Assembly (NCBI GenBank): GCA_025998955.1
Contig: AP024676.1
Location: 1,612,001 to 1,676,000, forward strand
DNA length: 64,000 nt
Reading direction: 5' to 3'
From: Candidatus Roseilinea sp.
GTDB taxonomy: Bacteria; Chloroflexota; Anaerolineae; J036; Brachytrichaceae
The notes under the pieces are model-generated. The model searched no databases. It was not told the DNA's origin and was given only the letters and a program-made list of their open reading frames with translations. Of this stretch, positions 24,932-33,478 are shown piece after piece. A program made the translations under genes and the position numbers. The number at the start of each line of letters is the position of its first letter. Within the stretch, counting starts at the first letter, position 1.

Positions 24932-26494
24932 ATGAACGACTTGCTCTTGATTACCGGCGCCAACAGCTTGTTGGCGCGTCATGCCATCGAGGCGCTGCGC
25001 ACCACGCGACGCATCCGCGCCGTGGATGTGCAATTCAACCAGGCACTCCCCACAGGCATTGAGACATGTGAAGGCGATCTGCGCGACCTGGATTTCGTTC
25101 GGGCGATTTGCGAAGGCGTCGCCGGCGTCATTCACCTCGCACCGCTCTACACCCGGCTGGCGAGCGACGAAGCATCGCTCGATCACGCCACGCGCGGCAC
25201 ATTCCAATTGATGGACGCTGCGGCAAAGGCCGGCGCCAAGCGCATTGTGCTGGGCAGCTCGCTGGCGCTGTTTGCCCAAACACCGGCGCGGTTTCGCGTA
25301 GATGAGGGCTGGCGTCCGCGCCCCACCCCACACCTGGACGACCTGTGCGCCTGGCTGGCTGAGCTGGGCACGCGCGAGATGGTGCGCTCGACGTCGCTCT
25401 CGGCCGTCTGCCTACGCCTCGGCCAAGTCGTGGATGATGCAACCGCCGGTGGACGGCCGTTCGACCCGATGTGGGTACACGCCGAGGATGCCGTCGCAGC
25501 AATTCAAGCAGCGTTGAAGCACGGCTGTGAAGGCTGGTTCATCGTGCACGTGCCTTCCGCCGATCCGCGCGCCCGCTTCCAATTCACGCGGACGCCGGAG
25601 GAGTTCGACTTCGCCCCGCAGCGCGACTTTGCCGGGCACAGCGCGATGCAAATGCCGGTGCCGGCCGCGCGCCCGGAGCCGATCCCACCACGCGCAGCCA
25701 TCCGGAAGGTAGCGCTGCTCGGCGCGGGCGGGCCGCTGGCCGCGGCCACGACGCGCGAGTTGGCGTCCGGCTACGTCTTGCGCCTGGCCGACGTTAAGCC
25801 GGTCGAGGAGATTCTGGCGACGGGCAAGCCGCAGTCGCCCGGCGCACCGCTGCCGGAGATCCCCCGGCCACCGCACGAGTGGCGCGTCATGGATGTGCGC
25901 GATCCCGCCCAGGTGATGGCAGCGTGCGAGGGCGCGGACGCGATCATTAACTGCACCGTGCTGCGCAACGACCCTGCCGACGCCTTCCTGGTGAACACCC
26001 TCGGCGCCTACAACGTCATGCGCGCCGCCGTCGCACACGGCATCCAGCGCGTGGTGCATACCGGCCCGTTCATGCTCGGCGCACACGACCGCACCGGCTA
26101 CGACTGGGATCACGACATCGTAGACGACGTGCCGCCACGCCCGGGCAAGGACTGGGTATATATGATGAGCAAGTACTTCGGCCAGGAGATCTGCCGCATC
26201 TTCGCGGAGCACCACGGGCTGGTCGTGCCGGCGCTCACGTTTTGCCAGTTCGTCGAGTCGTCTACGCCCTACGGCCCGCGCATTCACCCGCTGACGATCT
26301 CGTGGGGCGACGCTGCGCGGGCGATCCGCTGTGCGCTCGAGGTGACTACGCTGCCCTCGCCATTCGAATACTTCCATATTGGTGCCGACCTGCCTCACGG
26401 GGTATTCCGCAACGACAAGGCCAAGCGGCTGTTGAGTTGGCAGCCGCGCGACGCGCTGGAATCGCACTACACCGCGCAACGAGGCGCGCAGTGA
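24932..26494 (+). CDS. Two extended SDR (NAD-dependent epimerase/dehydratase) domains fused in tandem
   Basis: 520 residues from the ATG at 24932. The first Rossmann domain (about 1-240) opens LLITGANSLLARHAIEAL and contains GVIHLAPLYT and RIVLGSSLALFAQ. The second (about 255-515) opens VALLGAGGPLAAATTREL and contains DAIINCTVLRN, NVMRAAVAHGIQRVVHTGP and the catalytic pattern YMMSK. The first domain lacks a clear YxxxK, so it may bind nucleotide without catalysis. Usual family members have one domain of about 300 residues. The substrate is unknown. An open frame extends far upstream but only inside the neighbouring gene. Confidence 0.85.
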   Translation: MNDLLLITGANSLLARHAIEALRTTRRIRAVDVQFNQALPTGIETCEGDLRDLDFVRAICEGVAGVIHLAPLYTRLASDEASLDHATRGTFQLMDAAAKAGAKRIVLGSSLALFAQTPARFRVDEGWRPRPTPHLDDLCAWLAELGTREMVRSTSLSAVCLRLGQVVDDATAGGRPFDPMWVHAEDAVAAIQAALKHGCEGWFIVHVPSADPRARFQFTRTPEEFDFAPQRDFAGHSAMQMPVPAARPEPIPPRAAIRKVALLGAGGPLAAATTRELASGYVLRLADVKPVEEILATGKPQSPGAPLPEIPRPPHEWRVMDVRDPAQVMAACEGADAIINCTVLRNDPADAFLVNTLGAYNVMRAAVAHGIQRVVHTGPFMLGAHDRTGYDWDHDIVDDVPPRPGKDWVYMMSKYFGQEICRIFAEHHGLVVPALTFCQFVESSTPYGPRIHPLTISWGDAARAIRCALEVTTLPSPFEYFHIGADLPHGVFRNDKAKRLLSWQPRDALESHYTAQRGAQ

Positions 26495-26549
26495 ACTCGA
26501 TCAGGCGCTCAACGCGGCTCGGAGCGCGTTGAAGGGCGAGGGAGTCAGC

Positions 26550-29500
26550 ATGGCTATGCCTCCGTTCGAAAAGCCCATCGTCTCGCCCGTACTCGTCGGG
26601 CGCGCATCGGAAATAGAGATGCTGGAGCGTGCCTTGCACGCGGCTCAGCGTGGTGTGGGGCAATGCCTCGTAATCGCCGGCGAGGCGGGTATCGGCAAGA
26701 GCCGCCTGCTCAACGAGATCTGTCGCCGCGCAGAAGCCGAACGGTTCCTAACCTTGCGCGGCAACTGTTTCGAGCAAGACACCGCTTTCCCTTACGCGCC
26801 GCTGGTGGACGCACTGCGGGCGCACCTGGCACAGCGCACCCCCGACGAAATCAACGAAACACTCGGCCCCTTCGCGCCGGCGATTCTCAAACTCCTGCCC
26901 GAACTGGCGCTCGTCCTTCCCCCTCTCCCGCCAACGCCCGCGCTCGATCCCGAAGCAGAAAAACGCCGCTTGTTCGAAGCGCTAACTCAGTACTTCCTCC
27001 GCCTTGCCGCCGCGCAACCGTTGCTCATCCTCTTCGAAGACCTGCACTGGAGCGACGAAACCAGCCTGGACTTCGTGCTGCAGTTTGCCCGCCGCCTCTC
27101 CGCGCATCCGATTCTCCTCCTGATCAGCTATCGCCACGAGGAAGCGCCGCCGAGCCTGGCCCATCTGCTGACGCAATTCGACCGCCAACGCCTGGCACGC
27201 GAGATCCTGCTTGCGCCTCTCTCGCGCGACGAGGTGGATGCGATGCTGCGCGCCATCTTCGACTTGCCGTATCCGGTCAAAGCCGAGTTCCTCGATCTCT
27301 TGTATCCGCTCACGGAAGGCAACCCTTTCTTCCTCGAAGAAGTGCTGAAGGCGTTGATCGCCGCCGGGGAAATTTACTACACCAAGGGGCGTTGGGAGCG
27401 CAAGCCGATCGTGGAATTGAACACGCCGCGCAGTGTGCAGGAGGCAGTGATGCGGCGCTCGGAGCAGGTGAGCGAACCGGCGCAGCGTGTGCTCATCCTG
27501 GCTTCCGTCGTCGGACGCCGCTTCGATTTCGCGTTGCTCCCGGAGTTGACCGAGATGAATGAGCGCGAATTATTGAACCGATTGAAGGAACTGGTTGCGG
27601 CGCAGTTGATCGTTGAAGAATCAGCGGAACGATTTTCCTTTCGCCATGCTCTGACCCGCGAGGCGGTCTATGCTTCGCTCCTGCGGCGCGAGCGTCAAGT
27701 CGTGCATCAACATGTGGCTAAGACACTGGAAAGCATCTATGCCGACGCGCTCGACGCGCAGGCTGCCGAACTCGCCTATCACTTCTTCGCCGGCGGGGTC
27801 TGGGCAAAGGCGCTCACGTACTCCCAACGCGCCGGCGAAAGAGCGCAGGCGTTGTTCGCGCCGCGTGAAGCCGTCGAGCACTTCACCCGCGCTCTGGAAG
27901 CGGCACATCAAATGTCATTGCCGCCCCCTATCGAAATCCTGCGCGCGCGGGGCAGAGCCTACGAAACGGCAGGTCACTTTGAGGCGGCCCGCGCCGATTA
28001 CGAACAGGCGTTGAGCACAGCGCGAGAGGCGCGCGACGGCGCGGCGGAATGGCAGGGCTTGATGGACCTCGGCTTTCTGTGGGCTTCGCGCGACTATGCC
28101 AGGACGGGCGAATACTTCCGGCGCGCGCTGGATCTGGCGCACACCCTGGGCGACCCGGCGATGGTCGGCCACAGCCTGAACCGCCTGGGCAATTGGTACG
28201 CCAATGTCGAACAACCGGGTGAAGGCCTGCGCTACCATCACGAGGCCTTGGAACTGTTCACAATGCTGAATCAACCACACGGTCTGGCTGAAACGCTCGA
28301 CCTGCTGGGCATGACCAGCCAGTTGAACAGCGATCTGCTCCAATCCCGATCGTTTTACGAGAGCGCGATCCGCCTGGCGCGCGAAGTGGATGACCGGCGG
28401 GGCATGTCTTCCAGCCTCGCCTGCCTGACCCTGTGCGCGGCGAGCTATCTCAAAAATCTGGATGTGCCCGCGATCAGCCTGGTTGAGGCCGCGCGCGCGG
28501 GTGAGGCGGCGGTCAGAATCGCGCGTGAGATTGGCTGGCGCGCCGGCGAAGCCTACGCAGAGTTGATGCTGGCGACCTGTTTAGGTCCGCAGGGCGAATA
28601 CGCCCGGGCGTTGGAGGCGGCGCGCGCGAGCCTTGCGCTGGCAGAAGAAATCCAACACCGTCAATGGACGATCGGCGCGCATGCTGCGTTGGGAATGCTG
28701 TACCTGGATTTGCTGGCGTTCGATGCAGCTCGTTCGCACCTCGAACAGGCGCTCGCGCCGGCGCGAGAGATCGCCTCGCAGGTGTGGCTCGGTTCGACGA
28801 CGGGCTATCTCGCGGCAACCTATGCGGCGCAAAGAGAATTCGGACGCGCCGAAGCGTTGCTGAAGGACGCCCTAGCGGGTGACACGCCGATGCAAACGCA
28901 AAGCCAGCGATTGTGCTGGCACGCGCGCGGTGAACTCGCTCTGGCGCGCGGCGAGGCCCGAACCGCGTTGGACATAGCCGACCGTCTGATCGCCTCGGCG
29001 GCAAACATGACGTCGGAGACGGTTATTCCGCGCCTGTGGAAATTGCGCGGCGAAGCATTGGCAGCTCTGAACAGGCCGGCGGAGGCAGAGGCGGTCTTGC
29101 AAGCGGCGCAGGTGACGGCGCTCGAGCAGGGAGCACATTCACTGGTCTGGCGGATTCACCTGGCGCTGGGCAAACTCTTTCAGGTTCGGGCGCGTCGGGA
29201 TGAGGCGGCGGGGGAATTTTCCGCCGCGCGGGAGGCGATTCACCGCCTCGCCGCCGGCGCACCGGACGAGAGTCTGCGCCGCGATTTTGCCGCGCGAGCC
29301 ATGGCGACGATGCCGCGTCTCCCCACGCCCTCGGCCGCGCAAGTTGAGAAGAAGCGGTTCGGCGGCCTCACTCTGCGCGAGCGCGAGGTTGCGGCGTTGA
29401 TCGCGCAGGGCAGGTCGAACCGCGAGATCGCCGACGAGTTGGTCGTCGGCGTGAGGACGGTCGAGGCGCACATCACACGCATCCTCAACAAACTCGGTTT

Positions 29501-29576
29501 TGCATCTCGCGCCCAGATCGCTGCCTGGTCAGTCGAGAAGGGGTTGGCGCGGGAAGCCCGCGACGAAGAAGACTGA
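26550..29576 (+). CDS. Large ATP-binding LuxR-family (LAL-type) transcriptional regulator
   Basis: 1008 residues. A GGGAG box precedes the ATG at 26550. The N-terminal STAND-like ATPase has Walker A IAGEAGIGKSRLL near residue 47 and Walker B LLILFEDLHWSDE near 160. The middle (about 390-930) is made of TPR-like helical pairs. The C-terminus carries the LuxR helix-turn-helix: LTLREREVAALIAQGRSNRE, then IADELVVGVRTVEAHITRIL. Such proteins are ATP-gated activators that oligomerise on direct-repeat sites. Three phased boxes lie immediately downstream, before the cupin gene, which makes the small operon that follows the likely target. Confidence 0.92.
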   Translation: MAMPPFEKPIVSPVLVGRASEIEMLERALHAAQRGVGQCLVIAGEAGIGKSRLLNEICRRAEAERFLTLRGNCFEQDTAFPYAPLVDALRAHLAQRTPDEINETLGPFAPAILKLLPELALVLPPLPPTPALDPEAEKRRLFEALTQYFLRLAAAQPLLILFEDLHWSDETSLDFVLQFARRLSAHPILLLISYRHEEAPPSLAHLLTQFDRQRLAREILLAPLSRDEVDAMLRAIFDLPYPVKAEFLDLLYPLTEGNPFFLEEVLKALIAAGEIYYTKGRWERKPIVELNTPRSVQEAVMRRSEQVSEPAQRVLILASVVGRRFDFALLPELTEMNERELLNRLKELVAAQLIVEESAERFSFRHALTREAVYASLLRRERQVVHQHVAKTLESIYADALDAQAAELAYHFFAGGVWAKALTYSQRAGERAQALFAPREAVEHFTRALEAAHQMSLPPPIEILRARGRAYETAGHFEAARADYEQALSTAREARDGAAEWQGLMDLGFLWASRDYARTGEYFRRALDLAHTLGDPAMVGHSLNRLGNWYANVEQPGEGLRYHHEALELFTMLNQPHGLAETLDLLGMTSQLNSDLLQSRSFYESAIRLAREVDDRRGMSSSLACLTLCAASYLKNLDVPAISLVEAARAGEAAVRIAREIGWRAGEAYAELMLATCLGPQGEYARALEAARASLALAEEIQHRQWTIGAHAALGMLYLDLLAFDAARSHLEQALAPAREIASQVWLGSTTGYLAATYAAQREFGRAEALLKDALAGDTPMQTQSQRLCWHARGELALARGEARTALDIADRLIASAANMTSETVIPRLWKLRGEALAALNRPAEAEAVLQAAQVTALEQGAHSLVWRIHLALGKLFQVRARRDEAAGEFSAAREAIHRLAAGAPDESLRRDFAARAMATMPRLPTPSAAQVEKKRFGGLTLREREVAALIAQGRSNREIADELVVGVRTVEAHITRILNKLGFASRAQIAAWSVEKGLAREARDEED

Positions 29577-29634
29577 CCCACGGCTTGCCAACTTACACGG
29601 GCGATGGGGTAGCTTGCGCTCCCTCTCCCTTTTT

Positions 29635-29686
29635 TGTTCGGTCGGCAGACTAAAAATGTTCGGTGGGGTAACGGGAATTGTTCGGT
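29635..29686 (+). promoter_or_regulatory. Three TGTTCGGT direct repeats with a 22-bp period
   Basis: TGTTCGGT occurs at 29635-29642, 29657-29664 and 29679-29686. The period is exactly 22 bp, two helical turns, so all copies face the same side of the DNA. The array starts 59 bases after the stop of the LAL regulator and ends 95 bases before the cupin start. It is probably the regulator's operator; that link is inferred. Confidence 0.65.
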
Positions 29687-29732
29687 TTTCCACGACGACA
29701 GGCTGAGGACTCGATGCCAGAATGGGGATGAT

Positions 29733-29746
29733 CTGATCGCGATCAG
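29733..29746. promoter_or_regulatory. Perfect 14-bp palindrome upstream of the cupin gene
   Basis: CTGATCGCGATCAG is its own reverse complement and lies 35 bases before the cupin start codon. It could be a dimeric repressor site or a transcript hairpin. Confidence 0.4.
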
Positions 29747-29781
29747 GATCGAGCCGATTCACATCGAAAGGAGCAAATGCC

Positions 29782-30141
29782 ATGAAGAAAGCCGAACTGA
29801 AAAGCTTTGGCCAGCCCGATGAGGTTCGAGAATTCCCGAAGGGACGCCTGGAACTCATCAAGGTCGGCGGCGCGACCATTGGCCGTGCGGTTTTCGAACC
29901 CGGCTGGCGCTGGCTCACCTCAGTCCAGCCGATTGCCAAAACCAAGAGTTGCGAAGCGCCGCACTTCCAGTATCACGTCTCGGGCGTGATGCGGGTCAAG
30001 ATGGACGACGGCGATGAGTTCGACTGTCACCCAGGCGACGTATCCCTGCTTCCCTCCGGGCACGATGCCTGGACGGTGGGGGACGAGCCGGCGGTGGTCG
30101 TGGATTTCCAGGGGATGCTCGACTACGCCAAGTCCCTCTAG
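29782..30141 (+). CDS. Cupin-domain protein
   Basis: 119 residues preceded by an AAAGGAG box nine bases from the ATG. The single cupin barrel is seen in CEAPHFQYHVSGVMRVKMDDGDEFDCHPGDVSLLPSGHDAWTVGDEP: a metal-site histidine in motif 1 (HFQYHVSG) and PGDVSLLPSGHDAW as motif 2. Small cupins bind a metal and a small ligand; the activity is unknown. It is the first gene after the phased boxes and probably leads an operon with the next two genes. Confidence 0.85.
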   Translation: MKKAELKSFGQPDEVREFPKGRLELIKVGGATIGRAVFEPGWRWLTSVQPIAKTKSCEAPHFQYHVSGVMRVKMDDGDEFDCHPGDVSLLPSGHDAWTVGDEPAVVVDFQGMLDYAKSL

Positions 30142-30156
30142 AAGCAATCCGATGAT

Positions 30157-30181
30157 CTGTCAGGTGTGCAGCGCCTGACAG
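30157..30181 (+). promoter_or_regulatory. Hairpin between the cupin and oxidase genes
   Basis: CTGTCAGG (30157-30164) pairs with CCTGACAG (30174-30181) over a 9-base loop, 23 bases before the next start codon. No U-run follows, so it may be a processing or mRNA-stability element rather than a terminator. Confidence 0.45.
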
Positions 30182-30203
30182 GTCTCGGATCAGGAGTACG
30201 CCG

Positions 30204-31169
30204 ATGCCCCCGCTTCGATACCACGCCGGACAAATCGCCATTCAAGAAGAGGCGAAAACCACGCACATCGCCGAAAGACTGGCGCACTGGGTCGGCCCGG
30301 TTGCCGAGTTTGCCCTGGACGCAGACCTGTTTCTCCTCGCGACCACAAACCCTGATGGCACACTCGGCTTTACCGTGCTCTCCGGCGCGCCGCCGTTGGT
30401 CGAGGCGCGGGGCGAAACCCGTCGGCGCGTCCGTCACCAGTCCGAGGCGTCCGATCTGCGCATCCAATTCAAGCCCGCCCTGGCGCCGCCGGTCGGCCAA
30501 CCCACGCCGTGCGGTGGGCTTGCGATCAGCCTGGCCCAGGCGCGCCGGGCGCGAATCAACGGCCTCCTGAAGCCGGCTGCAGACACGAGCGAGATGGCGC
30601 CCCAAGAGACCTTCACCCTCTGCCGCAAATACATGGCGCCTTCGCTGCCTCTGGACGACGCGCCACACCTAGGCCCGAAAGCGCGTGAACCCCTGCTCCT
30701 CGACGACCCGTGGCTCGCCGATTTGCTGAGCCGAACGGAGACCGCATTCCTGGCCAGCGTCAGTCCGCAGGGCATGCCGGACGTTGCCCACCGAGGCGGC
30801 CCGCCCGGTTTTCTCGACCTGAACGTGGCGGCACAACGGCTGGAATGGAGCGAGTACGTCGGCGACGGTGTCTTCAAGAGCGCGGGCAACGTCCGTGCCA
30901 ATGGCGTGATGACGTTACTCGTGCCCGACCTGGAAAGCGGCGATGGTGTCGAACTGATCGGGCGCGCGGCGTACCGCAATTTGCGCGCCGGCCGCGATCA
31001 GCGCCTCTCCCCTCTTGAACAACATCGTGAGGACTTTCCCGTGCAGGGCGTCATCACTTGCGAGATCAGCCGGGCGGTGCGTTTGCGTGAACTGATCCGC
31101 CCGCGCCGCCGCCTCGGAAAGACGGCGGTCACGTCGCGTTCGACGGTTGACGAACAAGCACCGCAATAG
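30204..31169 (+). CDS. Pyridoxamine-5'-phosphate-oxidase-family (flavin-binding split-barrel) protein
   Basis: 321 residues. The C-terminal half shows the split barrel: TETAFLASVSPQGMPDVAHRG near 180, RLEWSEYVGDGVFKSAGNVRANG near 215, and VELIGRAAYRN. The N-terminal part contains a related but weaker stretch (DADLFLLATTNPDGTLGFTVL), so the protein may be a duplicated barrel. Members of this type bind FMN and reduce or protect small molecules. A GGAG box lies 7 bases before the ATG. It probably forms an operon with the flanking cupin and small protein. Confidence 0.8.
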   Translation: MPPLRYHAGQIAIQEEAKTTHIAERLAHWVGPVAEFALDADLFLLATTNPDGTLGFTVLSGAPPLVEARGETRRRVRHQSEASDLRIQFKPALAPPVGQPTPCGGLAISLAQARRARINGLLKPAADTSEMAPQETFTLCRKYMAPSLPLDDAPHLGPKAREPLLLDDPWLADLLSRTETAFLASVSPQGMPDVAHRGGPPGFLDLNVAAQRLEWSEYVGDGVFKSAGNVRANGVMTLLVPDLESGDGVELIGRAAYRNLRAGRDQRLSPLEQHREDFPVQGVITCEISRAVRLRELIRPRRRLGKTAVTSRSTVDEQAPQ

Positions 31170-31186
31170 AGAAGGAGATATCCGAA

Positions 31187-31444
31187 ATGGAGCGTTATCT
31201 GATCGAATCGCCGCATGAACTGAAGGACTGCGCGCGCATGCTGCAGCAGCTCAAGGCGATGGGCTATCTCTATAATTTCGACTGGGGCTGCAAGGCAGGT
31301 GTACACATCGGCTGGGCAATCATCGAGGCGGAGAGCGAGGCGCAGGCGCGAATGGCTGTGCCGCCGCTGGTACGCGCTCAGGCGCGCATCATCAAGCTGA
31401 ACAAGTTCAGCCCTGAAGAGGTGGATTCACTGCACGGAGCGTAG
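31187..31444 (+). CDS. Conserved small protein, 85 residues
   Basis: A strong AAGGAG box precedes the ATG at 31187. The protein reads MERYLIESPHELKDCARMLQ and continues with KAGVHIGWAIIEAESEAQARMAVPP, a beta-alpha-beta pattern typical of small ferredoxin-fold ligand-binding or dimeric alpha-beta barrel proteins. A function cannot be named. It is the last gene of the putative regulator-controlled operon, 17 bases after the oxidase gene. Confidence 0.75.
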   Translation: MERYLIESPHELKDCARMLQQLKAMGYLYNFDWGCKAGVHIGWAIIEAESEAQARMAVPPLVRAQARIIKLNKFSPEEVDSLHGA

Positions 31445-31559
31445 GACGTTGTGCTTCGCAGGCCAAGCTGATATGGCCTGTCCATTGCCTGCAGGGAGGC
31501 TAGGATACGCGGCCTCATTCTGACGGACACGTGCGCCAGCGGAGAGCGCTTGATTCTGC

Positions 31560-31795
31560 GTGAAAGCAGACACGTGGATTGCGAGGTGCGACGGGAAAGC
31601 TTCGACCTCGGCACGACCCATGTAGTTGGGGTGGCGCTTGTGGTGCAAGAGGATGAAGCGGGTGACCCACTGGAGGTAGGACTTCTCGGTGCTATAGGCG
31701 TAGTGCAGGCGGTGAGTCGCGTCACGCAGTTGATCGAGCAGGCGAGGTTGCTTTGGCGTGTTTTGCCTTAGCTCCGCAAGGTTTTCCACAGGCCA
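31560..31795 (-). pseudogene. Tyrosine recombinase remnant, integron-integrase-like N-terminus
   Basis: On the minus strand the residues PRLLDQLRDATHRLHYAYST, then EKSYLQWVTRFILLHHKRHP, then MGRAEVEAFPSHLAIHVSAFTQNQALSA match the N-terminal core-binding domain of IntI/XerC-type recombinases. The similarity stops abruptly after about 75 residues, and no catalytic domain with its R..H-R..Y residues follows. The piece is therefore a truncated relic. No attC-like repeats are visible around it. Confidence 0.7.
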
Positions 31796-31800
31796 GATTT

Positions 31801-32150
31801 TCAGTTGTTTGGGACGAATCGGGTGCATTTTTTATGGGGGACAGAGCGAACGCCAAAGGTATCAAACGTGCCCGACATCACAGCCGCACGTAAAGGCAGC
31901 AGGTTGTGCCACCCCTCAGCCAACCAGCTCACGCCTGCACCGCCGACACGCTGCTTGAACTGTTTTGCTGCGGACTCCACCACGCCGCTGCCAATCGGTA
32001 GCTCGGCTCGACGGAAGTCGGCGTATTGCATGCGCTCATAGTTGGTCTCAAAGTAACTGGCTTCTTGCTTTCCTGAGAAAAGAGAGCGGACGAAATCGCC
32101 GGTACCCGAAACACTTAGTGGCGAAAAGAGAACAGCAACAGCGAGTTTCG
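31801..32150 (-). pseudogene. Transposase C-terminal fragment, ISKra4-like
   Basis: The minus-strand reading frame contains ASYFETNYERMQYADFRRAE followed by LPIGSGVVESAAKQFKQRVGGAGVSW and LLPLRAAVMSG, which is the conserved end of ISKra4-family transposases (the GSGVVE block). The frame closes upstream at a stop near 32163, so most of the protein is gone. No inverted repeats could be identified. It abuts the integrase remnant. Confidence 0.7.
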
Positions 32151-32165
32151 TGGGATCTCCGTTAA

Positions 32166-32386
32166 TCTAGGATTGCAATAACCACTTCGCACAAGGACAA
32201 CCAATCCATAGTCCTATAGAGGAGTTTTTGACCACGCCCCCTATCGCAACTACAATTCCTTAATGCGATTGCGGGCTCCGCTTGGACCGTTCAGGTAAAT
32301 CGCTATGAAAGGCGTCGAGTGAACTGCGCTACTACGTCACGGTTGCTGGTGATTTTGTTTGATGACAGTTTGCTTTAGACCCTATC
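32166..32386. other. Non-coding stretch before the truncated sensor kinase
   Basis: About 220 bases, AT-richer than the surrounding genome, between the transposase relic and the kinase gene. I see no gene here. It presumably held the promoter of the two-component system. Confidence 0.4.
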
Positions 32387-33478
32387 ATGAGGAAATTCTG
32401 GCAAAGCCTTCCCCTCAGAGCACAGGTTCTGATTCTGGTGTTCTTTTTCTATGTTGTTCTCATAGCGTTGTCGGCCACCATCAATGCATATATCTTTAAC
32501 CAAACTGAAAGGAAATTTCAAGACTACATTGCGAGCACAGCTGGTCAGATCAACACGCGGATGAACAGCTATGCCGATCAGCTTAACCGAATCCTACTAC
32601 ACTTAGCCTACGACCCCATCGTTCAGGATTACCTTGCATCAACAAACCAAGCAGAGCGATTTATCAGCCAGCAATTACTGAGCCGACGCCTCCCTCAATC
32701 AAGCAATCTCACAGACGGCATCTTCAGCATCATTGTGAAGTCATCTCAAGGCTTCTTCTTCGTTTACGGCAGAGGCGTTTCGTCAACTGAAGTTAAAAGA
32801 ATGACTGCCCCGGTTGGCAATCGGATGCTAGTCTCTGGTATCCGACGCTTCGATAACCCAATTGGGGCGACGGGTCAATTTAGCGGCTACATCGTCGCGC
32901 TAAACACATTTTCCGTTCGCAACAATGCTACTTCTAATACACTGCTCGGCACAGTTTATATCCTTATGGACGGCAGCACACTTGGGAAGAACATAGGAAT
33001 CAGTTCAGACCAGAGCGAGACGAGATACTACATTTTGGATGCAGACCGGGATGTGGTCTACTCGAACGAAGCAAGAGCCGGCAGGATCTACGACGACATT
33101 AACTTCTACGATTATCCCTTGAACATGCTGCATGCAGTCACTTTGGGGAGTGAGAAGTTCTTTCTGTACACAGTCTACAACCCGACGATGGATATGTATA
33201 TAGTCGGTCTAACACCCGACTCCAACGTGCGTAACGAGTTAAGAGAAATTATCACGTCGGAGATAATCATTTTTACGATCCTCATCCTCATCTCCATCAT
33301 TTTTATCTTTCTTTTTGAGCGCAGTATTCTCAAGCCCTTCATCGCTATTGCAAGTTATGTGGAAAAGGTAACGACGAGTGGCGGTAGAAGAACATCCGAC
33401 TTGGAATTAGAGGGAAACCGCGAGGTCGTCCTGCTCGCCAAAGATATTAATCACTCACGTTACGCAGTCGCGAACTGA
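32387..33478 (+). pseudogene. Sensor histidine kinase (YesM-like), truncated by an IS element
   Basis: The frame encodes an N-terminal membrane helix (about 13-34, VLILVFFFYVVLIALSATI), a large extracytoplasmic sensor domain, a second helix near 285-307 and the beginning of a HAMP region (ILKPFIAIASYVEKVTT). It then runs into the IS element at 33452, and the last residues and stop come from IS sequence. The dimerisation/phosphoacceptor and ATPase domains are absent, so it cannot signal. The gene is AT-richer than its surroundings. It would have sensed sugars for the neighbouring ABC transporter, by analogy with YesM/YesN systems. Confidence 0.85.
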
